Source: Opitutaceae bacterium (GTDB lineage: Bacteria; Verrucomicrobiota; Verrucomicrobiia; Opitutales; Opitutaceae). Taken from it: 45,895 bases of DNA. Below, piece after piece: positions 1 to 8,506 of the stretch. The stretch spans positions 1 through 45,895 of the forward strand of contig JAEUHB010000347.1 of the NCBI GenBank assembly GCA_016794665.1, given 5' to 3'. The translations under genes were made by a program, and so were the position numbers. Under the pieces are notes generated by a model that ran no database searches, was not told the origin of the DNA, and was given only the letters and a program-made list of their open reading frames with translations. Position 1 is the stretch's first letter; the number at the start of each line of letters is the position of its first letter.

Positions 1-1
1 C

Positions 2-2587
2 ACCACGGGCAGCCTCACCATCAACACCAGCATCACCAACGCCACGGGTAACGTGACGCTGGGCACCGGTGGCGGCACGGCTACCCAGTCCATCCGCGTC
101 GGCGGGAACCTGAACATCACGACCAACAATCGCACGATTCAAGACGACAACGACTCGTCGCCGTTCGTCGTCGGCTCGACCAACCTGAACACAAATTCCT
201 CAGGCACGGGTGGCGCGAACATTACCCTTAACGCGGCTCACAACAATGTAAGCGGCACCGTAACGGGGCGCTTCGGCCAACTCAACGCCAACGCGGGCAC
301 AGGTTCACTCGCATTCTCCGAGAATACCCTGGCAAACGTTGGTAACATCACCGTTGGCTCGAGCAGCACCATCCGCTCCGTTAATGGCGACATTGTCATT
401 AATGGTTCCGTCGTAGTCAGTGGCTCGTCCACCGGCATCCTTTGGAACGCGAGCAGCGGTAATATCACGCAAGGTGCTACCGGAACTCTGAATCTGGCGG
501 GCACCAGCGCTTGGAATGCCTCCAACACCGCAGGGTTCGGCACCAACCTCAGCAGCACGACCAATGTGTTTGGTGGAAACGTTGCCATCATCAACGGTAA
601 CAACGATATCTTCGTCGCTGCCTCTAACTTCGGATTCACGCCCGGTAACGTCACCAGCGGCAACCTGTCGGTCACGACAGTCAACCCTGGCAACAATGTC
701 ACCATCAACGGCGGTAACATGACAAACGTGACAATCAACTCCGCCGGGCGAGCTGCCATCAACGGCGGTGTGATCCGTAACCTGTCGATTACAGCGAACG
801 ACACGTCATCCACTGCTGTGACCACGGGCGGCAACTTCACGTTGAACGGCACGCTCACGCTCAACACGCCGGGCAACGCCACCATCGGCGCCTTCAACTC
901 GACGACCAGCGTCGCCAACATCACGGGCAACGTAGTGCTCGCGAATGTAACCGGTGATGTTGCTGTTCACTCGTCTCGCAACCTGACCATCAGCGGGCTG
1001 ACCCGCGGCAACCTCACGGTTTCCTCTGGCACCAGCCCGACGAACTCGTTCGCCAACCCGTGGGGTCTGGCTTTCGGCAACCTGACTGCCGGGTCATTGA
1101 ACGCGATTGCCGGTAACGGTGCTACCTTTGTTGGGAGCAACTTCGACCCGACCAACGGCATCTCTGGCAATATCACCCAGCTCGCCGGTTCGAGCCTGCA
1201 CATCGAGGGCAACCTCACGGTCTCCCCGTTTGGTGGCAATATCGTCCTCATGAATGCCGGTAACAGCGCGGGCCGTGTGAACCTCTACACCAACGGCAAC
1301 CTCACCGGCACGGGCACCCTCGGTGGCAACATCAGCTACATGGAGGATTCGACCATCAAGGTCGGCAATGTCACCGGCAACGGCACCGTCACGCTGAGCA
1401 GCGCCTTTGGCAGCATCATCGAGGATCCGGCCGTCTTCACGAACCTCGTGTCGAACAACGAACTCACGCTGAACGCGCCCAACGGTAGCATCCTGCTTGG
1501 CAACACCACGCGCACGGCTGCCGCCACCACGGGTAACTTCTCGACCGTGAACCTCACGGCTGCGGGCGCCGCTAACATCCTGAGCTCCGCCAATGTCACG
1601 CTCGGGAACGTTTCCGCGAACTCCCTCGCGGTTACGGGCAATCGCATCACGCAGTCGGCCCCGCTGAACATCTTCGGCGTATCGTCCTTCACCGCCACGG
1701 GCAACTTGGGCGTCGTGCTGGACAATGCGTCGAACAACTTCGGCCCGGTTGCGATCAACCTGACGGCGGTTAACGCGCCTGCCACGGTCGTTGAGGGCAA
1801 TACCCTCAACCTCCGCACGGTTACGATGCTCGGCGGCGGCAACGGCACGCTGTCGCTCACCAGCCTCAACGGTGACATCACCGACTCCGGCCTCGGCGGC
1901 GTGAAGCTCGGCGGCAACGCCACGACGACCGGCAGCGGCGTCGTGACGCTCAATGCCACCAACGGCAACATCACCATCGACGACCCGACCTCGGACTTCC
2001 TCACGACGTCCGGCACGGTCTTCACCGGCAAGAACGTCACGTTCTCGATCCTCGGCTCGGCCCTCACCTCGCTGGTCCTCGGCTCGGCCAACGTCAGCTC
2101 GACCGCCACGGGCAACTTCTCGGCCACCTCGGCCTTGGGTAGCATCACCAACGCGGGCGCCTTCAACGTCACCGGCAATGCGTTCTTCCAGACCACGTCT
2201 GGCGGCATCAGCATCAACCAGCCCGGCGTGAACTTCGGCTCGCTGAAGTTCATCGGCAACACGGTGAGCATCATCGAGGCCTCGGACATGGTCATCCAGA
2301 CCGGCTCGCAGGCGCTCGGCGCGGCGGACCTGCGCTCCGGCGGCAACATCACCATCGACAACAGCGGTGGTGGCTCGGTGACGTTCGGCAGCATCGCGGG
2401 CTTCCTCGCCTCGGGCAACATCACGCTCCGGAACACCCAGGCGCTGAACACCATCACGGTGACGGCGTCGGGCAACAAGGACCTGAGCCAGCTCAGCCTG
2501 AGCACGGACCTGAACAACAAGACGCCGGTTGACCTCGGCGCTGGTTCCGGCCCGTCGACGAACCCGGCGTTCGCGCCGAAGCCGTAA
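2..2587 (+). CDS. Partial Asn/Gly/Thr-rich beta-strand-repeat surface protein (C-terminal 861 residues)
   Basis: The frame is open from base 2, so the gene starts upstream of the window. The visible 861 residues are dominated by short repeats of the type G-N-x-T/N-I-T with alternating hydrophobic residues. They are extremely rich in Asn, Gly, Thr and Ser, poor in Lys and free of Cys. This is the look of a parallel beta-helix, as in filamentous-haemagglutinin-like exoproteins. The protein ends in a Pro-rich tail (GPSTNPAFAPKP) with no autotransporter beta-barrel, so secretion by a two-partner or other route is more likely; the N-terminal signal is not visible. A strong terminator follows 33 bases after the stop. 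A cell-surface or adhesin role is inferred from composition only. The first half uses somewhat less C-ending codons than the second. Confidence 0.75.
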   Translation, partial: TTGSLTINTSITNATGNVTLGTGGGTATQSIRVGGNLNITTNNRTIQDDNDSSPFVVGSTNLNTNSSGTGGANITLNAAHNNVSGTVTGRFGQLNANAGTGSLAFSENTLANVGNITVGSSSTIRSVNGDIVINGSVVVSGSSTGILWNASSGNITQGATGTLNLAGTSAWNASNTAGFGTNLSSTTNVFGGNVAIINGNNDIFVAASNFGFTPGNVTSGNLSVTTVNPGNNVTINGGNMTNVTINSAGRAAINGGVIRNLSITANDTSSTAVTTGGNFTLNGTLTLNTPGNATIGAFNSTTSVANITGNVVLANVTGDVAVHSSRNLTISGLTRGNLTVSSGTSPTNSFANPWGLAFGNLTAGSLNAIAGNGATFVGSNFDPTNGISGNITQLAGSSLHIEGNLTVSPFGGNIVLMNAGNSAGRVNLYTNGNLTGTGTLGGNISYMEDSTIKVGNVTGNGTVTLSSAFGSIIEDPAVFTNLVSNNELTLNAPNGSILLGNTTRTAAATTGNFSTVNLTAAGAANILSSANVTLGNVSANSLAVTGNRITQSAPLNIFGVSSFTATGNLGVVLDNASNNFGPVAINLTAVNAPATVVEGNTLNLRTVTMLGGGNGTLSLTSLNGDITDSGLGGVKLGGNATTTGSGVVTLNATNGNITIDDPTSDFLTTSGTVFTGKNVTFSILGSALTSLVLGSANVSSTATGNFSATSALGSITNAGAFNVTGNAFFQTTSGGISINQPGVNFGSLKFIGNTVSIIEASDMVIQTGSQALGAADLRSGGNITIDNSGGGSVTFGSIAGFLASGNITLRNTQALNTITVTASGNKDLSQLSLSTDLNNKTPVDLGAGSGPSTNPAFAPKP

Positions 2588-2620
2588 GACTTGGATAGTT
2601 GACTGATATTACGCCGCAAA

Positions 2621-2651
2621 GGGCGACCGGGCGACCGGTCGCCCTTTTTTT
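2621..2651 (+). terminator. Rho-independent terminator of the beta-repeat protein gene
   Basis: A perfect 10-bp GC-rich stem (GGGCGACCGG at 2621-2630 pairing with CCGGTCGCCC at 2635-2644) closes a GCGA tetraloop of the stable GNRA type. It is followed directly by a run of seven T at 2645-2651. It separates the surface-protein gene from the ABC ATPase gene starting at 2706. Confidence 0.93.
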
Positions 2652-2705
2652 CTGGCCGGATTGGCCGCGTCGGGCGTTACCTGACGCGACCAATCCGCCT
2701 CCTTG

Positions 2706-4016
2706 ATGAATGCCACTTTTCCCGAGCCCACCCCGATTGCGATCGAGGTGAGTTCTCTGACGAAGGTCTACGAACCCTCCGCATCCCTGGGCCATTGGTT
2801 GATTCGCGGCCTCTCGAGGTCTACCGATCGCCCCGGCGAACCCGATGCAATCTGTGCGTTGGCGGACGTGTCATTTTCTGTCCGCCGCGGTGCGGCCTTT
2901 GGCATCATTGGGCGCAATGGCGCCGGCAAAAGCACGCTCCTGCAGATCCTCGCTGGAACCCTTCGCCCTTCGTCCGGCGAAGCAACTGTCCGTGGTCGCG
3001 TCACCGCCCTGCTCGAACTCGGCTCAGGATTCAATCCGGAGTTCAGCGGCCGGGAGAACATCTACCTTTCCGGTGCCATCCTCGGGATTACCCGGGCAGA
3101 AATGGCGGCCAAATATGATGGCATCGTCCGTTTTGCCGACATCGGCTCCTTCATCAACCAGCCAGTGAAGACCTACTCCACGGGAATGATGATGCGCGTG
3201 GCCTTTGCCGTGGCGATCTCTGTCGAACCGGATGTCCTGATTATCGACGAGGCGCTCGGGGTGGGGGACATCCTCTTTCAGCAGAAATGCAGCCGACGCC
3301 TTCAGGAATTGGTGGCAGCCGGTGTGACCCTGCTCGTGGTCACTCATGACCTCGCGTTCGTCCTTAACATGTGCCAGCAAGCGCTCTGGCTTGAGCAAGG
3401 TCGCGTCCGATACCTCGGCGACGCCGGCTCATGTGTGCGTGAGTATACCGCGGCGATGGCCGCTCTTTCCGGCAATACCCCCGCGCCTACCGATGAACTT
3501 GCTGAGCACGCGGAGGTGGCGCCGCCCGGGGTGGCGCCGCTGGATCTGAAGGACAAGGAGCGACTCGGTGACGGCGGAGTCCGGATCTCAAATGCGTGGC
3601 TCCAGCACGGTGACGGGGCTGCAGGAGCGATGTTTCGCAGCGGAGATTGGGCCCTTCTTACCTTGCAGCTTGAGGCGACGAGGCCGGTCCGCGCGATTAG
3701 CGGCGGCTGCGAGGTGCGCAACCGCCACGGCCAGGTCGTCTTCGCGACTGGCCTGAGGGTAGGCCGAAAGCTCATCGCCGAACTCCCGGCCGGCGGGGCC
3801 TGCCTTGTTGCCATCCGCTTCCGACTCGAGCTCCAAGCAGGCCAATATACCCTTGATGTCGGCTGCGGCGCCGGCACTGACGCCGACAACACGTGGGACC
3901 GGGTCCTCAACGCCGCTGTCATTGAAGTCTCCAATCCGCCCGATCAGGAGGTTATCCATGGCCTCGTGCGTCTCCCTTACGAGCTGAGCGTCGCCCGCGC
4001 GCGCAGTGTCAAATGA
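2706..4016 (+). CDS. Polysaccharide ABC exporter ATP-binding protein (Wzt/TagH type)
   Basis: This 436-residue ATPase should power export of an undecaprenyl-linked O-antigen or other surface polysaccharide through a Wzm-type permease. It has Walker A GRNGAGKST near residues 69-77, the E-L-G-S-G-F-N-P-E-F-S-G-R-E-N segment typical of Wzt/TagH, signature YSTGMMMR, Walker B LIIDEALGVGD, and a switch His in VTHD. After about residue 245 there is a roughly 190-residue C-terminal beta-rich extension. In Wzt proteins this part binds the glycan and sets substrate specificity. ATG at 2706 is chosen over the TTG one codon earlier. The permease gene lies on the opposite strand and the two stop regions overlap by 8 bases. 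That is unusual, since wzm and wzt are normally co-transcribed. Confidence 0.9.
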   Translation: MNATFPEPTPIAIEVSSLTKVYEPSASLGHWLIRGLSRSTDRPGEPDAICALADVSFSVRRGAAFGIIGRNGAGKSTLLQILAGTLRPSSGEATVRGRVTALLELGSGFNPEFSGRENIYLSGAILGITRAEMAAKYDGIVRFADIGSFINQPVKTYSTGMMMRVAFAVAISVEPDVLIIDEALGVGDILFQQKCSRRLQELVAAGVTLLVVTHDLAFVLNMCQQALWLEQGRVRYLGDAGSCVREYTAAMAALSGNTPAPTDELAEHAEVAPPGVAPLDLKDKERLGDGGVRISNAWLQHGDGAAGAMFRSGDWALLTLQLEATRPVRAISGGCEVRNRHGQVVFATGLRVGRKLIAELPAGGACLVAIRFRLELQAGQYTLDVGCGAGTDADNTWDRVLNAAVIEVSNPPDQEVIHGLVRLPYELSVARARSVK

Positions 4017-4851
4017 CCTCGGCAAAGGACTTCCTCAGCAGCGCGAAAAACACCGCGCCCAGCGCCAGCGCGAGCACAGCGCAAAGATAGACGTAACCCA
4101 GCTGGTCAAAAGCCATTGGCTGATGCCACAACACCGTGCGACGCGCGAGATCGGCGATCTGGAGCAGCGGGTTGAATTTCAGCACCGCCCAGAGATCAGG
4201 AGACTTCCGCGCAATCATCTCCACCGGAAACATCAGAGCGCTCGCGAATTGCAGTGCCGTCATCGCGAAGCCAGTCAGTTGCCCGATATCGCGCAAGAAT
4301 ACCCCGGTCGCTGCCAGTCCCCACGCGCAGCCGAGCGAGAGCAGCAGCAACGGCAGCATAAGCACGGGCAGCCACAGGGCCGACCAGCTGAGCCCCGCGG
4401 TGCCGAAGCAACTTCCGATCAGCACGAGTCCGAGCCCGACGACCAAATGAAAAGCCGCTGCCCCGATCTGCGCGACGGGCAGCACTTCCAGCGGGAAGAC
4501 GACCTTCTTCACAAAATTCGGGTTCGCGACGATTAACCCCGGCGCCACCGAGATTGTCTCGGAGAAGGCGTGAAATAGGCTCAGCCCCAGATACATCGCC
4601 AATAGCACGTCGAACGCAGTCTCCCCTGTGAGCACATTGAACCTCGTGCCGAAAATCACACCGAACAGAACATAGTATAGCGCCAGCATCGACAGCGGAT
4701 TTATGAGCGCCCAAAACGCCCCAAGCCGGCTCCCGCGGTGCCGCAACTCGATGCTTCGCCGCGTGAACTGGGCGATCAGATCGCGGCGGGACCACAGCCC
4801 TGCGACCATGCGCACAGGATCGATGACGAGGTTGTGCAGTAGCGCGCTCAT
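4009..4851 (-). CDS. ABC-2 type polysaccharide exporter permease (Wzm/TagG type)
   Basis: A 280-residue inner-membrane protein with about six hydrophobic segments. The N-terminal cytoplasmic part contains IAQFTRRSIELRHRGSRLGAFW followed by INPLSMLALYYVLFG, the recognisable start of ABC-2 membrane proteins of the Wzm/RfbA/TagG group. It should form the channel through which the ATPase at 2706-4016 exports a lipid-linked glycan. It is the last gene of a minus-strand operon, 6 bases after the beta-propeller gene. It runs tail-to-tail into the ATPase gene with an 8-base overlap. The family call is firm; the exported glycan is unknown. Confidence 0.9.
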   Translation of the reverse strand: MSALLHNLVIDPVRMVAGLWSRRDLIAQFTRRSIELRHRGSRLGAFWALINPLSMLALYYVLFGVIFGTRFNVLTGETAFDVLLAMYLGLSLFHAFSETISVAPGLIVANPNFVKKVVFPLEVLPVAQIGAAAFHLVVGLGLVLIGSCFGTAGLSWSALWLPVLMLPLLLLSLGCAWGLAATGVFLRDIGQLTGFAMTALQFASALMFPVEMIARKSPDLWAVLKFNPLLQIADLARRTVLWHQPMAFDQLGYVYLCAVLALALGAVFFALLRKSFAEVI

Positions 4852-4857
4852 GCCCGG

Positions 4858-5850
4858 CTATCTCCCCGTCGCAAATGGGCGCACCGTCGCGAGCACCACG
4901 GTGTGGTCCACGAGGGAGATGGCGCAATGCTCGTCGTTGATCCCATGGCTCACCACCCAGCGAGCGCCGTCGCGCGCCGCGCCACAAGGGTAAATTACCT
5001 CGTCGACCGCCGGATTGAGCCGGCCGTGCGCCCGCTGCGTGCCAAACGGGTTGCCCAGGGCCAGCGGCTGCACCGGTTGGAGCGCCGGCGCAAACGGCCG
5101 CGTCGCCTCGCACGCATACGCCACCGCGGCGTAGCGGTAGCCGTCGGCGCCGTCGTGCACCGAGTGGCCGAACACCCACAGTTTCCCCTCGGACTCGACC
5201 GGAGGTGCGCCGCCTCGCAGCCCGCCGTGGCATGCCGGATATTCCGCCGGCGTCCACTCACAGCGCGCGATCTCCTCGCACACGATGTCACCGTCGCCGG
5301 CGACGGACAGCTCCAGCACGCGGTGCGGCGTGATGGAGTAGAGTGCGTGCAAGCGGTTGCCGGCGCCGGCAAAGAGCGTCCAGTTTTTCTCCAATTTCTG
5401 GCGCTCGCCACGGAGCAGCAGCTCGCGCGGGTGGCCGCGCGGGACGAGCGTAGTGGCGTCGAGTTCCTGCAGGAACTGGTGGTTGCGCGGCTCGTGCCAC
5501 CCGGAGTTCCAATAGACGAAGACTTGGCCGCCGAATCGGTAGAGCCGCGGATCGGCGAACCACTTGGTCGCGACTTCGGGCATCTCGGTGCCGCGGCGAA
5601 ATCGCACGCGGTCCGTCAGCGGCAGCGCCGAGCCTGCGACGATGCGAAACGCCGCGTCGAGCCGGCACAGCGCGATGCGCCGCAATCCATCCGGGCCGAC
5701 GACGCGGTAGGCGAGGATCCAGCCGTTGCCGTCACGCAACAAGCCGGGGTTGAAGCATCGCACCGGCCCGTGCGCCGGGAAACTCCCCCAGGCGTCCGGC
5801 AACAGGGCCGCCGGCTTGAAGACGATGCACTCGGCCGCCTTCGCGTTCAT
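4858..5850 (-). CDS. Glycosidase-like beta-propeller protein (GH43/GH130-like fold)
   Basis: A 330-residue protein without a signal peptide. The repeating blade motifs resemble five-bladed propeller glycosidases and phosphorylases: FNPGLLRDGNGWILAYR near residue 33, FADPRLYRFGGQVFVYWN near 98, EKNWTLFA near 154, GGLRGGAPPV, and VSHGINDEHCAIS near the C terminus. Such proteins are often found in surface polysaccharide clusters, where their exact role is usually unproven. The frame is open further upstream, but ATG at 5850 is chosen because it forms an ATGA overlap with the stop of the aminotransferase gene. Glycan trimming or modification is inferred from the fold and neighbours; catalytic acids were not assigned. 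Confidence 0.65.
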   Translation of the reverse strand: MNAKAAECIVFKPAALLPDAWGSFPAHGPVRCFNPGLLRDGNGWILAYRVVGPDGLRRIALCRLDAAFRIVAGSALPLTDRVRFRRGTEMPEVATKWFADPRLYRFGGQVFVYWNSGWHEPRNHQFLQELDATTLVPRGHPRELLLRGERQKLEKNWTLFAGAGNRLHALYSITPHRVLELSVAGDGDIVCEEIARCEWTPAEYPACHGGLRGGAPPVESEGKLWVFGHSVHDGADGYRYAAVAYACEATRPFAPALQPVQPLALGNPFGTQRAHGRLNPAVDEVIYPCGAARDGARWVVSHGINDEHCAISLVDHTVVLATVRPFATGR

Positions 5851-6956
5851 GCCTGGGTAAAAAACCCCCGCACACTCGCGCACACATGCGCGACCTGTTC
5901 GCGCGAAATATGCGGGCCGATGGGCAGGCTCAGCACTTCGCCGGCTAGTTTCTCCGCAAGGGGGAAATCCCCGTGTTTCCAACCCGCGTCTGCATACGCG
6001 CGCGATAGGTGGGGCGGCACGGGGTAGTGGATCTGCGTTCCTACGCCCGCGGCGGCGAGGTGCTTCTGCAGCGACTCACGCCGCGCCGTGCGCACGACGA
6101 ACAGGTGCCACACCGGCTCCGCCCACGCCGGCACGTGCGGCAGCACGAGATCGCCGATGCCGCGCAGGCGGTCGAAATAGTCCCGCGCGAGCAATGCGCG
6201 CCGCGCGTTCCACTCGGCGAGCTTCGGCAGCTTCGCGCGCAGGAACGCTGCCTGCAATTCGCTCAGCCGAGAGTTCATGCCGGGATAGTCGTTTTGGTAG
6301 CGGATCTTCGATCCGTAGTTGCGCAGGTGGCGGAGTTTCTCCGCGAGCGCATCGTCATGGGTGGTCACCGCTCCGGCGTCGGCCATCGCGCCGAGATTTT
6401 TGCTCGGATAAAAACTCACGCCCGCCGCGTGCCCGAGCGCGCCCGCTTGCCCCCCATGGCAACGAGCCCCGTGCGATTGCGCCGCGTCCTCGAGCACAAA
6501 AAGCCCGTGCTTCGCCGCGATCGCGTTGATGGCCGGCATGTCGGCCGTCTGGCCGTAGAGGTGGATCGGCAGGATCGCTTTCGTGCGCGGCGTGATCAGC
6601 GTTTCGATCCGGTTGGGGTCGAGATTGTAGGTCTGCGGATCGGATTCGCAGGGGATCGGCTTCGCGCCGACGTGCGTGACGGCGAGCCACGTGGCGATGT
6701 AGCCGTGCGAGGGCACGATCACCTCGTCGCCGGGGCCGATGCCGCGCGCCATCAGCACGAGCTGCATCGCCTCAAGGCCGTTGGCCACGCCGACGCAATG
6801 TCTCACGCCGATGCTCGCGGCATATTCCGCCTCGAAGGCCTCAAGCTCTTTTCCCAGCAGCAGCCAGCCCGACTCCATCACGCGGCGATAGGCGGCATCG
6901 AGGTCGTTGCGCAGCTCGTCGTAGGCTGGCTTCAGCTCAAGGATTGGGACTTTCAT
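5847..6956 (-). CDS. DegT/DnrJ/EryC1/StrS-family sugar aminotransferase
   Basis: A 369-residue PLP enzyme that transfers an amino group to a nucleotide-activated keto-sugar, making amino-sugars such as 3-amino-3,6-dideoxyhexoses for surface glycans. The family hallmarks are clear: ILELKPAYDELR at the N terminus, GVANGLEAMQL near residue 56, VPSHGYIATWLAV near 81, LEDAAQSHGA with the PLP-binding Asp near 157, and SFYPSKNLGAMADAGAV carrying the Schiff-base Lys near 186. The length fits the family. The gene starts 1 base after the stop of the methyltransferase/glycosyltransferase gene and overlaps the next gene by 4 bases, so it is co-translated with them. The resemblance is strongest to FdtB/QdtB-like enzymes, but the sugar substrate cannot be fixed from sequence alone. 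Confidence 0.92.
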   Translation of the reverse strand: MKVPILELKPAYDELRNDLDAAYRRVMESGWLLLGKELEAFEAEYAASIGVRHCVGVANGLEAMQLVLMARGIGPGDEVIVPSHGYIATWLAVTHVGAKPIPCESDPQTYNLDPNRIETLITPRTKAILPIHLYGQTADMPAINAIAAKHGLFVLEDAAQSHGARCHGGQAGALGHAAGVSFYPSKNLGAMADAGAVTTHDDALAEKLRHLRNYGSKIRYQNDYPGMNSRLSELQAAFLRAKLPKLAEWNARRALLARDYFDRLRGIGDLVLPHVPAWAEPVWHLFVVRTARRESLQKHLAAAGVGTQIHYPVPPHLSRAYADAGWKHGDFPLAEKLAGEVLSLPIGPHISREQVAHVCASVRGFFTQA

Positions 6957-6957
6957 C

Positions 6958-8379
6958 TCACACGAACTTCAGCTTCCGCGCCGCGAAGAGCACCATGCGC
7001 AGCAGCAGCCACCCGTGCTTCCAGCGCTGGATGTTGGTCGTGCCGTAGGTGCGCTCGCGGTAGCGAATCGGCACGTCGGCGATCTTCAGGTTCAGCTTGG
7101 CGGCGCCGAAGAGCAGGTCGAAGTCGCCGAAGGGATCGAAGTCGCCGAAATACGCGCGGTTCGCCGCGATGCGCTCGTAGTGCGCGCGCGTGAGCACCTT
7201 GGTGCCGCAGAGCGTGTCCTTCACCGGCTGGCCGAGGAGCCAGGTGAAGATGAGGCCGAAGGCCTTGTTCGCGCAGAGGTTCAGGAACTGCATGGCCTTT
7301 TCGTCCATCGGATAGACGAGGCGGACGCCGTTGGCGAACTCCGCGCCGCCGCTCGCAATCACGTCGTGGAACTTGGGCAGTTCCTCCGGCGGCATCGTGA
7401 GATCGGCGTCGAGGATCATGAGGATGTCGCCGGTGGCGACAGCGAAGCCCGCGCGCACGGCATCGCCCTTGCCCTTGCCGGTCTGCTGGAGGATTTTGAT
7501 TTTCCGCTGGGGATTGCCGGCGGCGACGCGCTGGATCTCGGCCCACGTGTTGTCGCGGGAATGGCCCTCGACAAAAATCAGCTCCGTGCCCGCACCCATC
7601 TCCGGCGTGCGCGCGACGGCGGCGGGGATGTTGCCCGCCTCGTTGCGCGCCGGGATGATCACCGAGACCGTCGCGGGCTTGGCCAGCGGCGTCCGCCCGC
7701 GGCGGGCGACGAAGAACACGGTGAGGCAGAACCACTGGAAAAACGGCGCGAGACATCGGTTCACGAGTGATCCGATGCCAAACAAATCGAACGGCACGAG
7801 GATGCGGCTCTGGCGGGTGACCGGCGTCCAGCCGGCGAGGCGGAGGAGGTTGCGCAGGTCCGACGACGCGAGCCAGCTGTTCTGCGGCTGCCGCGCCTTC
7901 AGCCCGATTCCGCGCGCAATGGAAAGCAAGGGACGCCAGAGGGTATTTTGGAAATTGAGGATCAACCGCGTGTCGGCGTGCGCCACGGTGTGCAGGCGCT
8001 CGAGCAGTCGCTGCACATCGGCGGCCAGGTTCAGCGTGTCCGAGACGATGATGACGTCGAACTTCTCCGCCAGCTCAAGCAGCTCGCCCGCCTGCACGTG
8101 GAACTCCGCGTCCGGCACGTTGCACCGCGCCGCCGCGACTTGCGCGGGCGAGAGATCGATGCCGGTTTTTTTCCGCGCGCGCACGGCGCCGAGCAGGGTG
8201 CCGGAGCCGCAGCCGATCTCGAGCACGCTGGCGTCCGGCGGGATCAGCAGGTTGTAGTAGTGCGCGAGCAGCGCGCGGTAGGCGCGGGCGCCGGCCTGCG
8301 GCTCCGTTGGCGCCTCGTCGTAGAACGCGCGGACGCGGTCGAGGTGTTCGCGGGCGAGGGCGGAGAGCGGTGACGGCAT
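6958..8379 (-). CDS. Bifunctional SAM methyltransferase / family 2 glycosyltransferase
   Basis: A 473-residue fusion. Residues about 15-210 form a class I methyltransferase with the SAM-binding glycine loop SVLEIGCGSGTLL (51-63) and an acidic GIDLSPAQVA loop. From about residue 235 a GT-A fold family 2 glycosyltransferase begins with VSVIIPARNEAGNIP. It continues with ILDADLTMPPEELPKF, whose D-x-D binds the metal and nucleotide-sugar, as in dolichyl-phosphate mannose synthase-like enzymes. A hydrophobic stretch lies near the junction (FFQWFCLTVFFVA). ATG at 8379 is preferred to an upstream in-frame start at 8442 because the methyltransferase fold needs nothing before it. This is the first gene of the minus-strand polysaccharide operon and is divergent from the tolC-like gene. 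The substrates are unknown. Confidence 0.85.
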   Translation of the reverse strand: MPSPLSALAREHLDRVRAFYDEAPTEPQAGARAYRALLAHYYNLLIPPDASVLEIGCGSGTLLGAVRARKKTGIDLSPAQVAAARCNVPDAEFHVQAGELLELAEKFDVIIVSDTLNLAADVQRLLERLHTVAHADTRLILNFQNTLWRPLLSIARGIGLKARQPQNSWLASSDLRNLLRLAGWTPVTRQSRILVPFDLFGIGSLVNRCLAPFFQWFCLTVFFVARRGRTPLAKPATVSVIIPARNEAGNIPAAVARTPEMGAGTELIFVEGHSRDNTWAEIQRVAAGNPQRKIKILQQTGKGKGDAVRAGFAVATGDILMILDADLTMPPEELPKFHDVIASGGAEFANGVRLVYPMDEKAMQFLNLCANKAFGLIFTWLLGQPVKDTLCGTKVLTRAHYERIAANRAYFGDFDPFGDFDLLFGAAKLNLKIADVPIRYRERTYGTTNIQRWKHGWLLLRMVLFAARKLKFV

Positions 8380-8506
8380 GAGTTCGGCGGGCGCGAGGCG
8401 CCGGAGTTTTTCAACGCGGTGCGCGCCGGCGTCGAGCCTCAAGACTTATGGGTTGCAATCGCCCCCGGTTCGCGGCGCTCTGGCCCTCCAACTTTTCGCC
8501 TCGTTC
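8380..8506. promoter_or_regulatory. Divergent intergenic region between polysaccharide operon and efflux operon
   Basis: These 127 bases separate the minus-strand glycosyltransferase start at 8379 from the plus-strand tolC-like start at 8507, so both promoters should lie here unless upstream start codons are used. No convincing -35/-10 pair, operator or Shine-Dalgarno sequence was recognised. Both reading frames remain open across much of the region, so its true extent depends on the start codons. Confidence 0.4.

Noticed and set aside
53..2587. Repeats in the first gene as a CRISPR or tandem DNA repeat array
   Set aside because: The repetition is at protein level with degenerate codons; no conserved DNA unit or regular spacing.
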